DNA of 64,000 nt, taken from Brenneria sp. hezel4-2-4 (GTDB taxonomy: Bacteria; Pseudomonadota; Gammaproteobacteria; Enterobacterales; Enterobacteriaceae). The notes beneath the pieces are model-generated. The model was not told the origin of the DNA, ran no database searches, and was given only the letters and a program-made list of their open reading frames with translations. This document shows positions 26,982-36,541 of the stretch, in pieces; positions within the stretch are counted from its first letter, which is position 1, and the number at the start of each line of letters is the position of its first letter. The stretch spans positions 744,001 to 808,000 of the forward strand of contig NZ_JABJXS010000001.1 in NCBI RefSeq assembly GCF_013155275.1. The letters are read 5' to 3'. A program made the position numbers and the translations under genes.

Positions 26982-27766
26982 TATTTTTAACCAGTTTTAT
27001 ATCTGTTTTTTCGATTCCTCAGTTAATGGTCCAAGTTTAGCAATACCTTCTTTTTTATACTTCCTTATTAAGGAGTTAGGTGTTGCCCGGCATTAACGCA
27101 TGGATATCTCATTTGAGCTTGATGACGTCGCGACCTCGGTTGTAACCCAAAATCACCCAGTTTTGACCTGAGATACCCACAGGAATTAATGGTGCAGATA
27201 AATAACTACAAAGGTCGGGTGCTGATCCTTCTGACACAGAAATTGGATCTGCACTTTTTTCTACGTCCCAGAGAACTAAGCATCAGCTGTTAGGGTGAAT
27301 TCAAACCGAAAGCGTATACTGGGGAGCGAAAAATGGTAACAAACTCATTTATATGGTGATTTGTCATTATATCATCAAGCCGCAAAGACTTCTCGACCAT
27401 GGCTGACCTCCAGTCTTCGGACACGAAAGGAAATCCTTGGTGCGATCACGGATACCTCTATCAGGGGTTATATCGTGCAGACGTCCAAGTTCTGCTTCTC
27501 GCTAAGCAGTGATAAACATCTTCATAGCTGGCGAGCTATGACCTCCTGATAGCATAAAATCAAGCATCGTCAATGATCCCGAGTGGTATAGATACATAAT
27601 TTTTCATGATAATTACGTAAAAAAAGACTGATCCAAAAAAATAATATAGGTAATCATCATAAAAGTTATTTCTCTCGTAATAAATAATCGATATAGACTG
27701 AACTCACGGAATGATTGACCGAAGTGAAATTAAAACTCAGCAATTCAATTAGCGGGGAATGCCTGT
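26982..27766. other. Gene-poor region between integrase and cupin gene
   Basis: About 785 bases with short broken frames only; it may hold remnants of lost genes. An eight-base perfect inverted repeat (TCATAGCT/AGCTATGA, loop GGCG) lies at 27522-27541. The last 200 bases are AT-rich and should carry the promoter of the following operon, but I cannot place it with confidence. Confidence 0.45.
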
Positions 27767-28486
27767 ATGGAAATCCACAACCGGACTCCAGATGTATATG
27801 ATTTGCTTGAAATAAACAAGATCCTTCTTTCGACTTCAAATAATGGTGAGTCATTTGAAAAAGACTTACATCTCAATGGATTCATAGAAAAACCATGGGG
27901 ACATGAATATAGGGTTTATTGTGATTCTATTTTTGATGTATGGCGCCTTCATATATTAAAAAATCAATCCACTTCTATGCACTGTCATATACAAAAAGAT
28001 ACAGTCCTTATATGCCTACATGGCGATGGAGAAACCAGGTTTCTTGATGGCACACATCAAGCATTAAAATCTGGTGACAGCATATATATTGCAAAAGGTG
28101 TATTCCATCAAACTATCGCCGGAAAATCAGGTATTGAGTTAATTGAAGTCGAAAACCCAAGAAACAAATTCGACTTACTTAGACTTAAAGATAATTACGG
28201 TCGACAAAATATGGCATATGAAAGAAGATCCCAGGAACATGATCTTTTACTTCCATTCCATCAGATAGCTCCTGGCACATTTATTAGGGAATATGATCTA
28301 CATAAATTAGCAAAATTTTCTGTCAAAATTCTTGATAGGAATATGTTAAATGATGAGGATAACTTTATTTTTATTTCCTTAGATGTAAAGAGTCATCTAA
28401 TGGGAAAAATTCATATCCTAAGGATCAAAGATGCCATCGCAGAAATGTACTGCGGTCAGAAGGTACTTTTAATTAATGTTCCGTAA
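27767..28486 (+). CDS. Cupin-domain protein of unknown function
   Basis: A 239-residue protein with a central cupin fold. The two metal-binding motifs are visible around residues 75-125: MHCHIQKDTVLICLHG and LKSGDSIYIAKGVFHQTIAG. These resemble the sugar-phosphate isomerase or phosphomannose isomerase-like cupins, preceded by a PWGHEYRVY segment also common there. Its substrate is unknown. It is the first gene of an AT-rich four-gene cargo operon (cupin, DJ-1-like, HAD-like, deacetylase). GGGGAA lies before the ATG. Confidence 0.7.
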   Translation: MEIHNRTPDVYDLLEINKILLSTSNNGESFEKDLHLNGFIEKPWGHEYRVYCDSIFDVWRLHILKNQSTSMHCHIQKDTVLICLHGDGETRFLDGTHQALKSGDSIYIAKGVFHQTIAGKSGIELIEVENPRNKFDLLRLKDNYGRQNMAYERRSQEHDLLLPFHQIAPGTFIREYDLHKLAKFSVKILDRNMLNDEDNFIFISLDVKSHLMGKIHILRIKDAIAEMYCGQKVLLINVP

Positions 28487-28508
28487 CGTAACATAGAAGG
28501 AAAATAAC

Positions 28509-29084
28509 ATGTCCAAACCAACACGAGTTGTGATAATCACCGGTCCGGGTTTTCAGGATCACGATGTAGTTTATACGTACTATCGTTCTAAAGAGGAAGG
28601 ATACGATATATCAATTGCTACAAAGGATGGAAGCGCAGTGACGGGGAAATATGGCATAACGGTTCCTATGGACAAACGTTCCAAGGACAATATTAATTTT
28701 GATCAACTTAAGACCAATGATTTTGATGCTGTTATTCTCACTGGCGGTCATGAAGCTCCTGATAGGGTTCGCCAAGATAAAAGAGTTAAAGATTTTCTAA
28801 AACAGATGGCAACACAGGGGAAAGTAGTGGCTGGTCTCTGCCATGGTCCCTGGATCATGATTTCCGCCGGTATTCTAAAAGACAAACTCGCCTGTGCATA
28901 TGTTGGCCTGAAAGACGACATGGTTAATTCCGGTGCAAATGTAATTGAAGCGGATGTAGTTGTCGACGGAAATATCATAACCTGCTCCTACTACGCCGAA
29001 TGTGGAAAATTCATGCGCCAAACATTCGATGCAATAGATAGATGGAAGCGTGGTGAAAGGCTTAAAGAACCGTTGGTGGTATAA
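28509..29084 (+). CDS. DJ-1/PfpI-family protein
   Basis: A 191-residue DJ-1/PfpI superfamily protein, with the nucleophile elbow AGLCHGPW at Cys111 followed by His112 and a GG loop (LTGGHEAPDRVR). Relatives act as glyoxalase/deglycase enzymes, chaperones, proteases or amide hydrolases, and the exact activity cannot be read from sequence. AGAAGGAAA precedes the ATG. It lies 22 bases after the cupin gene and five bases before the HAD-like gene, so it is in the same transcript. Confidence 0.85.
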   Translation: MSKPTRVVIITGPGFQDHDVVYTYYRSKEEGYDISIATKDGSAVTGKYGITVPMDKRSKDNINFDQLKTNDFDAVILTGGHEAPDRVRQDKRVKDFLKQMATQGKVVAGLCHGPWIMISAGILKDKLACAYVGLKDDMVNSGANVIEADVVVDGNIITCSYYAECGKFMRQTFDAIDRWKRGERLKEPLVV

Positions 29085-29088
29085 ATCG

Positions 29089-29820
29089 ATGTTAATAGCA
29101 ATGGATTTCGACGGAGTCGTAGTTGACGGAGTAGACGAATGCATGTTAATTGCGTGGAATGTATTGCATGATAGACCTCTAGGAGATTTCAACCAAGATG
29201 TCCTTCAAAAAATCCCACGCCAGATGGCTAGTCGATTCAAAAAATTAAGGAATTTTGTACGTCATGACGGACATTTTATCGCTTCATTTTCTGAACTAGG
29301 AAATGAAGTTATGAATAATGACGAATTCTCTGCCATATACGAATCATTTTCACCCAAAGAGAAGGATATATTTAGAGATAAATTCATCCAGTATAGAAAA
29401 CAGGCAAGAAATACCTATCCTATTTTCTGGGCTAAACTACATCGCCCACTATTGGATATATCAAAATTATTTTCTACAAGTCACGATATTTATATCGTAT
29501 CGGGAAAGGATGAAGATTCCATATCATTCATCCTAAGAGAGCATGGTTTAAATGTACCTACAGAGAAAATATTTGGGAGGATGACCGATAAAAATGAAAC
29601 TCTTACTTCACTAAAACTAATAGCCGCCGCGAAAAATGAGGAAATGTTATTTATTGATGATAACATCCAAAATGTTATTGATGCGTTAGAACATGGCATT
29701 CAATCATTTTGGGCTAACTGGGGATACAATATCCCTGAGCACAAAGTAATGGCTCACAAAAATGGTATTAATGTATTAAGTACCGTGGATCTCTTGGAAT
29801 TAGTCAAGAGGCCATCTTAA
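29089..29820 (+). CDS. HAD-superfamily hydrolase
   Basis: A 243-residue HAD-like phosphatase. Motif I is MDFDGVVVDG near residue 5, with Asp nucleophile and second Asp. A motif II-like segment is IYIVSGKDEDS, and motif IV reads LFIDDNIQNV. A helical cap lies between residues 20 and 120. The ATG at 29089 follows the DJ-1 stop by four bases; a longer upstream frame overlaps that gene and is not needed. Its substrate is unknown. Neighbours suggest processing of a phosphorylated sugar-like or amide metabolite, which is inference. Confidence 0.8.
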   Translation: MLIAMDFDGVVVDGVDECMLIAWNVLHDRPLGDFNQDVLQKIPRQMASRFKKLRNFVRHDGHFIASFSELGNEVMNNDEFSAIYESFSPKEKDIFRDKFIQYRKQARNTYPIFWAKLHRPLLDISKLFSTSHDIYIVSGKDEDSISFILREHGLNVPTEKIFGRMTDKNETLTSLKLIAAAKNEEMLFIDDNIQNVIDALEHGIQSFWANWGYNIPEHKVMAHKNGINVLSTVDLLELVKRPS

Positions 29821-29862
29821 CGCGATATTATTTCAATTCTTCTGTATGAGGAGTAATAACTC

Positions 29863-30744
29863 ATGGCGAAAGAAATACTGTGTGGTTTCGGAGTGGGTGT
29901 AGATGCTGTGGCTGGCTGGCTCTCTTCTTATGGGGGTGAGGATTCTCCAAGCGATATATCTCGCGGTATGTTCGCTGGCGAAGTAGGCACTCCACGTCTT
30001 CTAAATCTATTTAAACAGTTCGATATCCCCACAACCTGGTTTATGCCTGGCCATTCCATTGATACCTTTCCTAAGCAAATGGAGGCGGTAGTCAATGCGG
30101 GACATGAAGTAGGAGTTCATAATTACAGCCACGAAAACCCAATATCGATGTCACCTGCTCAAGAAAGAGAAGTCCTTCTGAAAGGAATTGAGATGGTCAC
30201 ACAATTGACGGGGCAAAGGCCTACCGGATATGTCGCTCCGTGGTGGGAATTCTCCCCCATAACGACGGATCTCCTGTTGGAAAATGGCATCAAATATGAC
30301 CACTCGCTAATGCATCATGATCATCAGCCCTATTACGTAAGGAAAGGTGATTCTTGGACCAAGATAGATTATTCCAAAACTCCTACCGAATGGATGAAAC
30401 CGCTGGTGCGTGGAGAAGAGACGGATCTCATTGAATTACCAGCCAGTTGGACGATCGATGATATTCCTCCTTTCATGTTCATGAAAACAAAACCCAACAG
30501 CCAAGGCTTCATGAATCCTAGAGACATTGAACAACTTTGGCGGGATCAATTCGATTGGGTCTATCGTGAACATGAGTATGCTATATTTACCTTTACGATT
30601 CACCCAGACGTATCTGGACGCCCGCATGTATTAATGATGCTCGAGCGCCTTTTAACTCATATGCTTGGTCATCCTGGGGTGAAATTCCTTAAATTGAATG
30701 ACATCGCAGATGATTTTGCCAAGCGATCTCCACGAAAAAAATAG
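29863..30744 (+). CDS. Polysaccharide deacetylase-family enzyme (HP0310/PgdA-like)
   Basis: A 293-residue NodB-homology protein. It looks very close to the cytoplasmic Helicobacter HP0310/PgdA-type subfamily, sharing [46 protein letters not shown] and the C-terminal RKK. Metal-binding His residues are visible in HNYSHENP. Relatives include peptidoglycan deacetylase, allantoinase-like PuuE and cyclic imide hydrolases, so an amide-bond substrate is likely but unknown. There is no signal peptide. It is the last gene of the operon, preceded by AGGAG. Confidence 0.88.
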   Translation: MAKEILCGFGVGVDAVAGWLSSYGGEDSPSDISRGMFAGEVGTPRLLNLFKQFDIPTTWFMPGHSIDTFPKQMEAVVNAGHEVGVHNYSHENPISMSPAQEREVLLKGIEMVTQLTGQRPTGYVAPWWEFSPITTDLLLENGIKYDHSLMHHDHQPYYVRKGDSWTKIDYSKTPTEWMKPLVRGEETDLIELPASWTIDDIPPFMFMKTKPNSQGFMNPRDIEQLWRDQFDWVYREHEYAIFTFTIHPDVSGRPHVLMMLERLLTHMLGHPGVKFLKLNDIADDFAKRSPRKK

Positions 30745-30749
30745 TGATG

Positions 30750-30770
30750 GGGCAGCCAATAAGGCTGCCC
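30750..30770. terminator. Terminator of the cargo operon, shared with the convergent LysR gene
   Basis: GGGCAGCC and GGCTGCCC form an eight-base stem with the loop AATAA, five bases after the deacetylase stop and followed by GTTTCATGTTATTT. It lies just before the end of the convergent LysR gene. Confidence 0.7.
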
Positions 30771-30778
30771 GTTTCATG

Positions 30779-31690
30779 TTATTTCTCTCTAACTATAAAT
30801 TCCCCATTCTTAGACAGATCGAGTATTCTGTTCCTGATACCCAAAACAAGTGGGTTTCGTAATGAACTCTCAACCCATACCAGATAAATTGAATTTACGG
30901 GAAGTCTTTCATGAATACGAACTTCCACTATTTGACCTTCCGCTATGCTTTGGGCACATAAATATTCTGGCATCACAGTCCAGCCAATACTTTCTCTGAT
31001 CATCCTCTCTAATATCCGTAAATCCGGGACAGTGATAGATGGACGAATAAATGCGAGAAATTGCGAGGAATCATGAAAAACTTCTCTTATCAGTGGTAAC
31101 TGGTCGTCATAAGCAATTAGAGGAAGCGTTGCCAGTGAACCAACCACATCATCATTATCTTTAATGTTTTTGGCTATCCGTGACGATACCACAACGATCA
31201 ACTTTTCCATTCCGATTTCCGCATATCCAAATTTTTGTTTATCAGGTACAGAAGTTGTGAAACCTAACTGACTACTTCCATCCAACAGGCTATTGTATAT
31301 GCGCTTCCTATTACCGGTTAGTAACTGAAATTTAATATTTTCATTGAATAATGTCGTAACTAAATATGGAAATTTTGCCCACATTAATTCTGCTGGCCCT
31401 ATGAAAGATACGGTTCCCGAAGATTTTCTTGTCCGTGATCTAAGCGTCGACAGTTTCAGTTCAATAGTATCTATATCAAAAGCCACCAATCTGGCCAACT
31501 CCTCGCCATCCACTGTCGCAACCACCCCATGTGAACGACGAGTAAATAGAGTACATCCGGTAAAGGCTTCAAGTGAATGTATGTGCGAAGACATTGCAGG
31601 TTGGCTTATACCCAGCCGTATTGCCGCTTTTGAAATCGAACCAGCCCTGTATACTTCGACAAAACTTCTTAATTGAACCAGATAGCTCAT
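30779..31690 (-). CDS. LysR-family regulator next to the deacetylase operon
   Basis: A 303-residue LysR-type regulator. The N-terminal helix-turn-helix reads GSISKAAIRLGISQPAMSSHIHSLE, and the effector domain follows. The ATG at 31690 gives the family-standard N-terminus MSYLVQLRSF and has GAGGG seven to eight bases upstream, so the longer frame to 31741 is rejected. It is convergent with the cupin/DJ-1/HAD/deacetylase operon and is a plausible regulator of it, sensing its substrate. The pairing is inference. Confidence 0.85.
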   Translation of the reverse strand: MSYLVQLRSFVEVYRAGSISKAAIRLGISQPAMSSHIHSLEAFTGCTLFTRRSHGVVATVDGEELARLVAFDIDTIELKLSTLRSRTRKSSGTVSFIGPAELMWAKFPYLVTTLFNENIKFQLLTGNRKRIYNSLLDGSSQLGFTTSVPDKQKFGYAEIGMEKLIVVVSSRIAKNIKDNDDVVGSLATLPLIAYDDQLPLIREVFHDSSQFLAFIRPSITVPDLRILERMIRESIGWTVMPEYLCAQSIAEGQIVEVRIHERLPVNSIYLVWVESSLRNPLVLGIRNRILDLSKNGEFIVREK

Positions 31691-32079
31691 AACTTCGCCC
31701 TCTATAAGAGCTTTAAGCTCATCAGTGACGGCACATAGCAAAGCCTGCGTAGTATTCCGTTATAGACAAGTTATGTTAATGGTTCTATAACCATTAGAAA
31801 TAATTAACAATTAAAGGTTTTAATAGGGAGAAGATTGCACATAACAGAATAACACTTTGATATATATATCGTTGCAACGAGTTATATCTGCTTTGTGATT
31901 AATGGGTGAAGTAGAATAGGGACTTCGATCTGCCATGTTACAATACATTCACAAGTAAGATTGGCATGCATAACTTGCTGTAAAATTGGTGAAGCTACCT
32001 GAGCAGTCTCGCACAATGCCGCTGAAAATCTGGGGCGTGGAAAAGGCCGCTTTGTTATCAAGCTTGCCCACTCTCCGGA
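31691..32079. other. AT-rich intergenic region between two LysR genes
   Basis: About 390 bases containing the promoter of the upstream LysR gene and no supported gene. The stretch at about 32000-32095 on the plus strand reads as the tail of a lost ORF (VIKLAHSPDYP), suggesting an old junction. No repeat is obvious. Confidence 0.45.
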
Positions 32080-33000
32080 TTATCCATAAACATCCCATGG
32101 CGCCTGTTTCCATCTTTCTGTTATAAAATCGATAAATGCACTAAGCCTGCGAGGTATAGGGTCTCGTCGCGCCCGAACGACACTGATCTGAGACGTGTTT
32201 GCTTCCCAATCAGGCAGAACTCTGCAAAGTCTCCCAGCCCTTAATTCATCATGAATATCCCAGGTTTCTCGCAGAGATATGCCAAGCCCATCCAGACACC
32301 AAGCATGTAGCACGTCTCCGTTGTCACTGATAAGGTTGCCGCTTATGCTGATATTTTTCTCATGACCGCCTCTACGTAGTGTCCATAAATTGTGTAAAAG
32401 CCCAGGGTAAGCGAAGACTAAGCAGTTGTGATTTAAGAGATCTTCCGGTTGCTCGATAGGGGGATGCCCTTTTATATATTCTGGAGATGCGATTAAAATA
32501 CGCCTATTATTTGCTATCTTTCTGGCCAAAAGACGAGAGTCTGCCAGTTCACCCATGCGAATAGCCAGATCGAAGTCACCACTGTAAAGGTCCTGAATTT
32601 GGTCCGAGAGTCTTAAATCGAAGCCCACTCTAGGGTGTTCCTCGCAGAATGCCGAAATCGCGGGAGCAACATATTTTCGGCCAAACGGAGCTGGCGCAGT
32701 CAAACGAATATTTCCTGTTAATTCATCACTGCCTCCTCGAGAAAGTTCCTTCACCTCCCCCAGAACAGCAAGCGCTACCCGAGCCTTCTCGGCGATAGCG
32801 CGACCTTCTTCTGTAATCCTTAAATTGCGGGTATTTCTTTCAAACAATGTTGTCCCTAACGCCGCTTCCAGTCTGGCTATCTGTTTGCTCACCATTTTTG
32901 GGAGGATTTGAAGATCCCGCGCTGCGGCGGAGAAATTGTTTCTGTCGACGACGTGCAAAAAGACTTCAAGGTCGTCATTTCTCAAATTTATTTTGTTCAT
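32080..33000 (-). CDS. LysR-family regulator (divergent from DJ-1/MFS pair)
   Basis: A 306-residue LysR-type regulator. Its helix-turn-helix is NNFSAAARDLQILPKMVSKQIARLE, followed by a DsdC/PgrR-like effector domain (FDLAIRMGELADSRLLARKI). The start at 33000 (MNKINLRNDD) is chosen by family length; the frame continues to 33093. It is divergent from the DJ-1-like and MFS genes starting at 33143, a common arrangement in which the regulator controls the divergent pair. Confidence 0.85.
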   Translation of the reverse strand: MNKINLRNDDLEVFLHVVDRNNFSAAARDLQILPKMVSKQIARLEAALGTTLFERNTRNLRITEEGRAIAEKARVALAVLGEVKELSRGGSDELTGNIRLTAPAPFGRKYVAPAISAFCEEHPRVGFDLRLSDQIQDLYSGDFDLAIRMGELADSRLLARKIANNRRILIASPEYIKGHPPIEQPEDLLNHNCLVFAYPGLLHNLWTLRRGGHEKNISISGNLISDNGDVLHAWCLDGLGISLRETWDIHDELRAGRLCRVLPDWEANTSQISVVRARRDPIPRRLSAFIDFITERWKQAPWDVYG

Positions 33001-33142
33001 TTTGGGGTAAGTGTTTGTCCGTTTGGGTCTCTTTAAAGGATAAATCAATTGTTCCACAATGAGACCCAATATGACAAGTCTGTCATATCGCATGCAAATC
33101 AGCAGAATTTAGCTTTCTGCCCCTAATGTAGAGGAAGTTAAA

Positions 33143-33847
33143 ATGTCAAAACGTATCCTGTTTGTATTGACCAGCCATGACCGTAAAGGCACTGCCGAGA
33201 GTAAAAATGCCGCACCTAGCGGTTTCTACCTTTCTGAGGTGACTCATCCCTACTATGTACTCGCAAAAGAAGGATATGAAATTGATTTTGTGAGCCCCAA
33301 GGGGGGCAAAACCCATGTTGACGGTTTAGACCTCAGCGATCCAGCCAACGCCTCCTTTTGGAATAATGATGCCTTACGCGAGGCAACTCAAAACACATTA
33401 AAACCTTCACAGATTGATCCTGACGTCTATGACGCCGTCTTCTATGCGGGAGGTCATGCGACAATGTGGGATTTCCCTGACAATACAGAGTTGGCAAGTA
33501 TTTCATCACGAATCTATGAAAATGGTGGCATCGTCGCGGCGGTTTGTCATGGCCCTGCCGGATTAGTGAACATTCGACTTTCTGATGATAAATACTTAGT
33601 TGCGGGCAAAAAGGTATCGGCTTTTACAAACAATGAGGAACGTGCCGTAGGATTGTATGACATCGTTCCTTTCTTACTTGAGGACACGCTGAAGGAAAAA
33701 GGTGCTGAGTATATTTCCGCCGAGAATTTTCAGTCACAAGTGGTCGTCAGTGAGCGGCTGGTTACAGGCCAAAACCCCGCTTCCGCAAAAGGAGTCGCAG
33801 AAGCGATGCTGCCTTTACTGGCATCTATTGAAAATAGCCGAGCCTGA
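33143..33847 (+). CDS. DJ-1/PfpI-family protein (Hsp31-like class)
   Basis: A 234-residue DJ-1 superfamily protein of the larger Hsp31-like class. The catalytic Cys135 lies in AAVCHGPAG and the acidic partner in FYLSEVTHPY near residue 32. Relatives are glutathione-independent glyoxalases or deglycases and stress chaperones. It differs in class and length from the DJ-1 protein at 28509. It lies three bases upstream of an MFS exporter, suggesting joint defence against a reactive small molecule. Ribosome-binding site AGAGGAAG precedes the ATG. Confidence 0.86.
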   Translation: MSKRILFVLTSHDRKGTAESKNAAPSGFYLSEVTHPYYVLAKEGYEIDFVSPKGGKTHVDGLDLSDPANASFWNNDALREATQNTLKPSQIDPDVYDAVFYAGGHATMWDFPDNTELASISSRIYENGGIVAAVCHGPAGLVNIRLSDDKYLVAGKKVSAFTNNEERAVGLYDIVPFLLEDTLKEKGAEYISAENFQSQVVVSERLVTGQNPASAKGVAEAMLPLLASIENSRA

Positions 33848-33850
33848 GTT

Positions 33851-35047
33851 ATGAAAGAACGTATGCCTTTTGTTATATATATCTTTGCACTCTGCGCTTT
33901 TGCTCTGGGATTCACTGAGTTTGTCACGATCGGCTTAGTTTCCACGATATCGGCAGATCTCAACGTCAGTGTCAGTCATGTGGGTACAGCGGTGACAGCC
34001 TACGCCCTCGGTGCCGTAATTGGCGCTCCGGGATTAACAGCATTGGCAACACGATGGCCTCGTAAAAGATTATTACTTGTTGCTATGGGCCTGTTTACGG
34101 TGGGCAATGGTATCGTCAGTGCGTCCGAGTCCCTAACGCCGATGTTGATTGCTCGATTTGCTTCCGGTCTGGGGCACGGGGTGTTTCTTGCTGTTGCTTC
34201 AAGTGTGGCAACCCAACTGGCTGGACGACATCGTGCTGGTGCTGCTGTTGCGGTTGTTTTTGGCGGTCTTACCATAGCGCTGGCGTTGGGCGTGCCACTT
34301 GGCACCTACATCGGCGGTCTATTGAGTTGGCAGTCGATATTCATGGCGGTGGCGGCCAGTGGGGCGATCGGATTCATTGGATTGGCCACGCTGATGCCAA
34401 CGGATCACGATGATCCCGCCTTGCGGGCAAATGCCATGGACGGCTTAAAAGCCATGTTCAACCCACTATTGCTTGCGGGAGCCGGAATTACAGTTTTGGC
34501 TTATGCAGGATCTTTTGCTCTGTATACGTATATTTCCCCGATTCTACTTCAGGTAACGCATGTGGACGAGCGTACGATCAGTTTGCTGATGTTGGTATAT
34601 GGGGTAATGGCCGCGATCGGCAATGTCTGGGGGGGCCGTCTGACCGACAAGCAAGGTGCAGACCGTGCGGTGATGATAGTACTTGTTGGTCTAGCGCTCG
34701 TTCTCTTCGCTATGTGGTTCTCTGTCTCATCCTTAATTTTAATGGCGTTGTTTATTGGCTTGCTTGGAGCATTGACATATGCCGCAGTCCCCTCAATGCA
34801 AGCAAGAGTGATCGGATTGTCTCACATATATGCACCCGAAGCTCCGGCTGTGGCAGCAGGATTGAACATTGCCGGTTTTAATGGGGGTATTGCGTTAGGG
34901 TCATTATTGGGAGGTGTGGCACTGGATTTTTCTGGTCTAACAAGTCCTGCATGGGTTGGAGGAGGAATTGTAATTGTTGGTATTTTTTGGATGATATTAC
35001 AAATAAATTCGAGTAAAAGACGCGCTGCCTCCGATTACTACTCATAG
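33851..35047 (+). CDS. MFS transporter (AraJ/drug-proton antiporter-like)
   Basis: A 398-residue, 12-helix major facilitator. It has the N-terminal signature FALGFTEFVTIGLVSTISADL and the motif C-like ALGVPLGTYIGGLLSWQS, typical of the AraJ/NepI/sugar-efflux type DHA1 family. It follows the DJ-1-like gene by three bases. Substrate is unknown; export of a toxic compound or sugar is likely from family behaviour. Confidence 0.85.
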   Translation: MKERMPFVIYIFALCAFALGFTEFVTIGLVSTISADLNVSVSHVGTAVTAYALGAVIGAPGLTALATRWPRKRLLLVAMGLFTVGNGIVSASESLTPMLIARFASGLGHGVFLAVASSVATQLAGRHRAGAAVAVVFGGLTIALALGVPLGTYIGGLLSWQSIFMAVAASGAIGFIGLATLMPTDHDDPALRANAMDGLKAMFNPLLLAGAGITVLAYAGSFALYTYISPILLQVTHVDERTISLLMLVYGVMAAIGNVWGGRLTDKQGADRAVMIVLVGLALVLFAMWFSVSSLILMALFIGLLGALTYAAVPSMQARVIGLSHIYAPEAPAVAAGLNIAGFNGGIALGSLLGGVALDFSGLTSPAWVGGGIVIVGIFWMILQINSSKRRAASDYYS

Positions 35048-35067
35048 CACAGTTCATATTTGAGATA

Positions 35068-35093
35068 GCTCAGTGAAAACCAAATCACTGAGC
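35068..35093 (+). terminator. Terminator after the MFS gene
   Basis: GCTCAGTGA and TCACTGAGC form a perfect nine-base stem with the loop AAACCAAA, 20 bases after the stop. The following CGTTTCATTG is only moderately T-rich. Confidence 0.6.
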
Positions 35094-35266
35094 CGTTTCA
35101 TTGTGCATCTTTGACAAAAATTGCAGCCAGATGCAGGCGATTATTTATTTCATAAAATCAGTTTTTATAATTCTATATCTACTTCATATAAATCGGCATT
35201 TTAAACATCCTTCTAAAAACACAGCGAAATTCATCAGCAATATCATTGTGTAAAAGGAGATATATT

Positions 35267-36196
35267 ATGTCAGATAACTCTACTATTCCAAACATTAAAG
35301 ATAGAATTTCAGACTGGATAACCATCAGGGAGGCTGTAAAGGTTTTTAACGGATTTAATGGTAAAAATATTAGAAAATGTGATATTTATCGATATGCTTT
35401 ACAAGGAAAAATCCGTCTATCCATCTATTTTCAGTCACCAGTCATATTGCGAAGAATAAAATCAAGCAATCATAAATTAAAGCTAACGCCAATAAATAAA
35501 TCATTCACTACAAGATTATGCATGCTTGATCCAAATACCTTATTAAACGGAAATGACTTAACTTTTAGCACTGACGGAGAGTATATTTTTCCTGTACAGA
35601 GAGTCATCGACACAACATTGCTCGGATACGAATATGTCCTTATACAACGCTTGCTTGCTCAATCTCTGAAAATCCCCCCACCAGAATCAGGAGCAAATAA
35701 GAACAATTACGGCATTACCGTTTCTATTTGTGGGGGGATATTCCAAATTTTTGAAAAAACAACATGGCAAGAAAGAATAAAGCAACAAGTAAGGCGACTA
35801 CCTGAGGACATTGCATCAGATATTTACGAAACAATGCTACGATATGATCTTGAAAGAGAGTCTCATAAATACTATTTCCCTGTCCATGAATTACCAAAGG
35901 ATGCCTGTTTTGTCATCAGACAAACTGAGTTTAAGAAGTTAGTCGGCATGCCGGTTGAAAAAAATTTTCTTCATCCGACATCAGCACGCATATCCACGCC
36001 ACTGTCCCGCCTGTTCTGGCTTGCCTGCAAACATAACGAGGCTATCAGTCCGTTAATCCGGCAACCTTATAAGCTCCTGTCCATTTTCGAGCAATGGGCC
36101 TCTGACGATGGCATCACCGATCGATTTAGCGGCGACACGCTAAAAACTGCGCTTGAACGCGGCTCGCCTACAGCTGTTTCGGCATCAAAAAGATGA
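35267..36196 (+). CDS. Conserved ICE-type protein of unknown function
   Basis: A 309-residue protein I cannot assign. The N-terminus (about 15-45) reads like a MerR/excisionase-style helix-turn-helix (WITIREAVKVFNGF, DIYRYALQGKIRL), so DNA binding is possible. The C-terminal quarter (SPLIRQPYKLLSIFEQWASD) is GC-richer than the first part. The ATG at 35267 has AAAGGAGA seven to eight bases upstream. It precedes an AlpA-like gene, and such large HTH proteins are usual in this position in P4/HPI-like elements. Confidence 0.6.
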   Translation: MSDNSTIPNIKDRISDWITIREAVKVFNGFNGKNIRKCDIYRYALQGKIRLSIYFQSPVILRRIKSSNHKLKLTPINKSFTTRLCMLDPNTLLNGNDLTFSTDGEYIFPVQRVIDTTLLGYEYVLIQRLLAQSLKIPPPESGANKNNYGITVSICGGIFQIFEKTTWQERIKQQVRRLPEDIASDIYETMLRYDLERESHKYYFPVHELPKDACFVIRQTEFKKLVGMPVEKNFLHPTSARISTPLSRLFWLACKHNEAISPLIRQPYKLLSIFEQWASDDGITDRFSGDTLKTALERGSPTAVSASKR

Positions 36197-36330
36197 TAGT
36201 CCACCGTTCTAAAAGTCCGTATTAAGGACTCTGCCACCCGTAATACGGGCTCATCAACTTTATCCCTGCCGCTGCTTTGTGTTGTCGTGTCATCTCCGGG
36301 CAAACCCCCTCTTTGCTACAGGAGAACACC

Positions 36331-36525
36331 GTGACATCTCATCAATTATTACGTTTGAAGCAGGTTGAAGAAAAAACCGGCCTGAAACGCTCGCAAATCT
36401 ACCTCTATATGAAAAGCGGCCGCTTTCCCCGTTCCATCAAGATTGGCCCGGCCAGCGTGGCCTGGCTGGAATCTGAAGTGGACGAATGGATCAGCCTCAA
36501 ATTAGCCAATCGCTTAACACGTTGA
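36331..36525 (+). CDS. AlpA-family transcriptional regulator/excisionase-like protein
   Basis: A 64-residue MerR-like DNA-binding protein of the AlpA family. It is recognised from LLRLKQVEEKTGLKRSQIY (helix-turn-helix), FPRSIKIGPASVAWLESEV and DEWI. GTG at 36331 is the start, with AGGAGAA seven bases upstream. In P4-like elements AlpA activates the integrase gene or acts as a directionality factor, although here it is 10 kb from the integrase. Confidence 0.9.
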   Translation: MTSHQLLRLKQVEEKTGLKRSQIYLYMKSGRFPRSIKIGPASVAWLESEVDEWISLKLANRLTR

Positions 36526-36541
36526 AGGGAGAAGCCGAATC

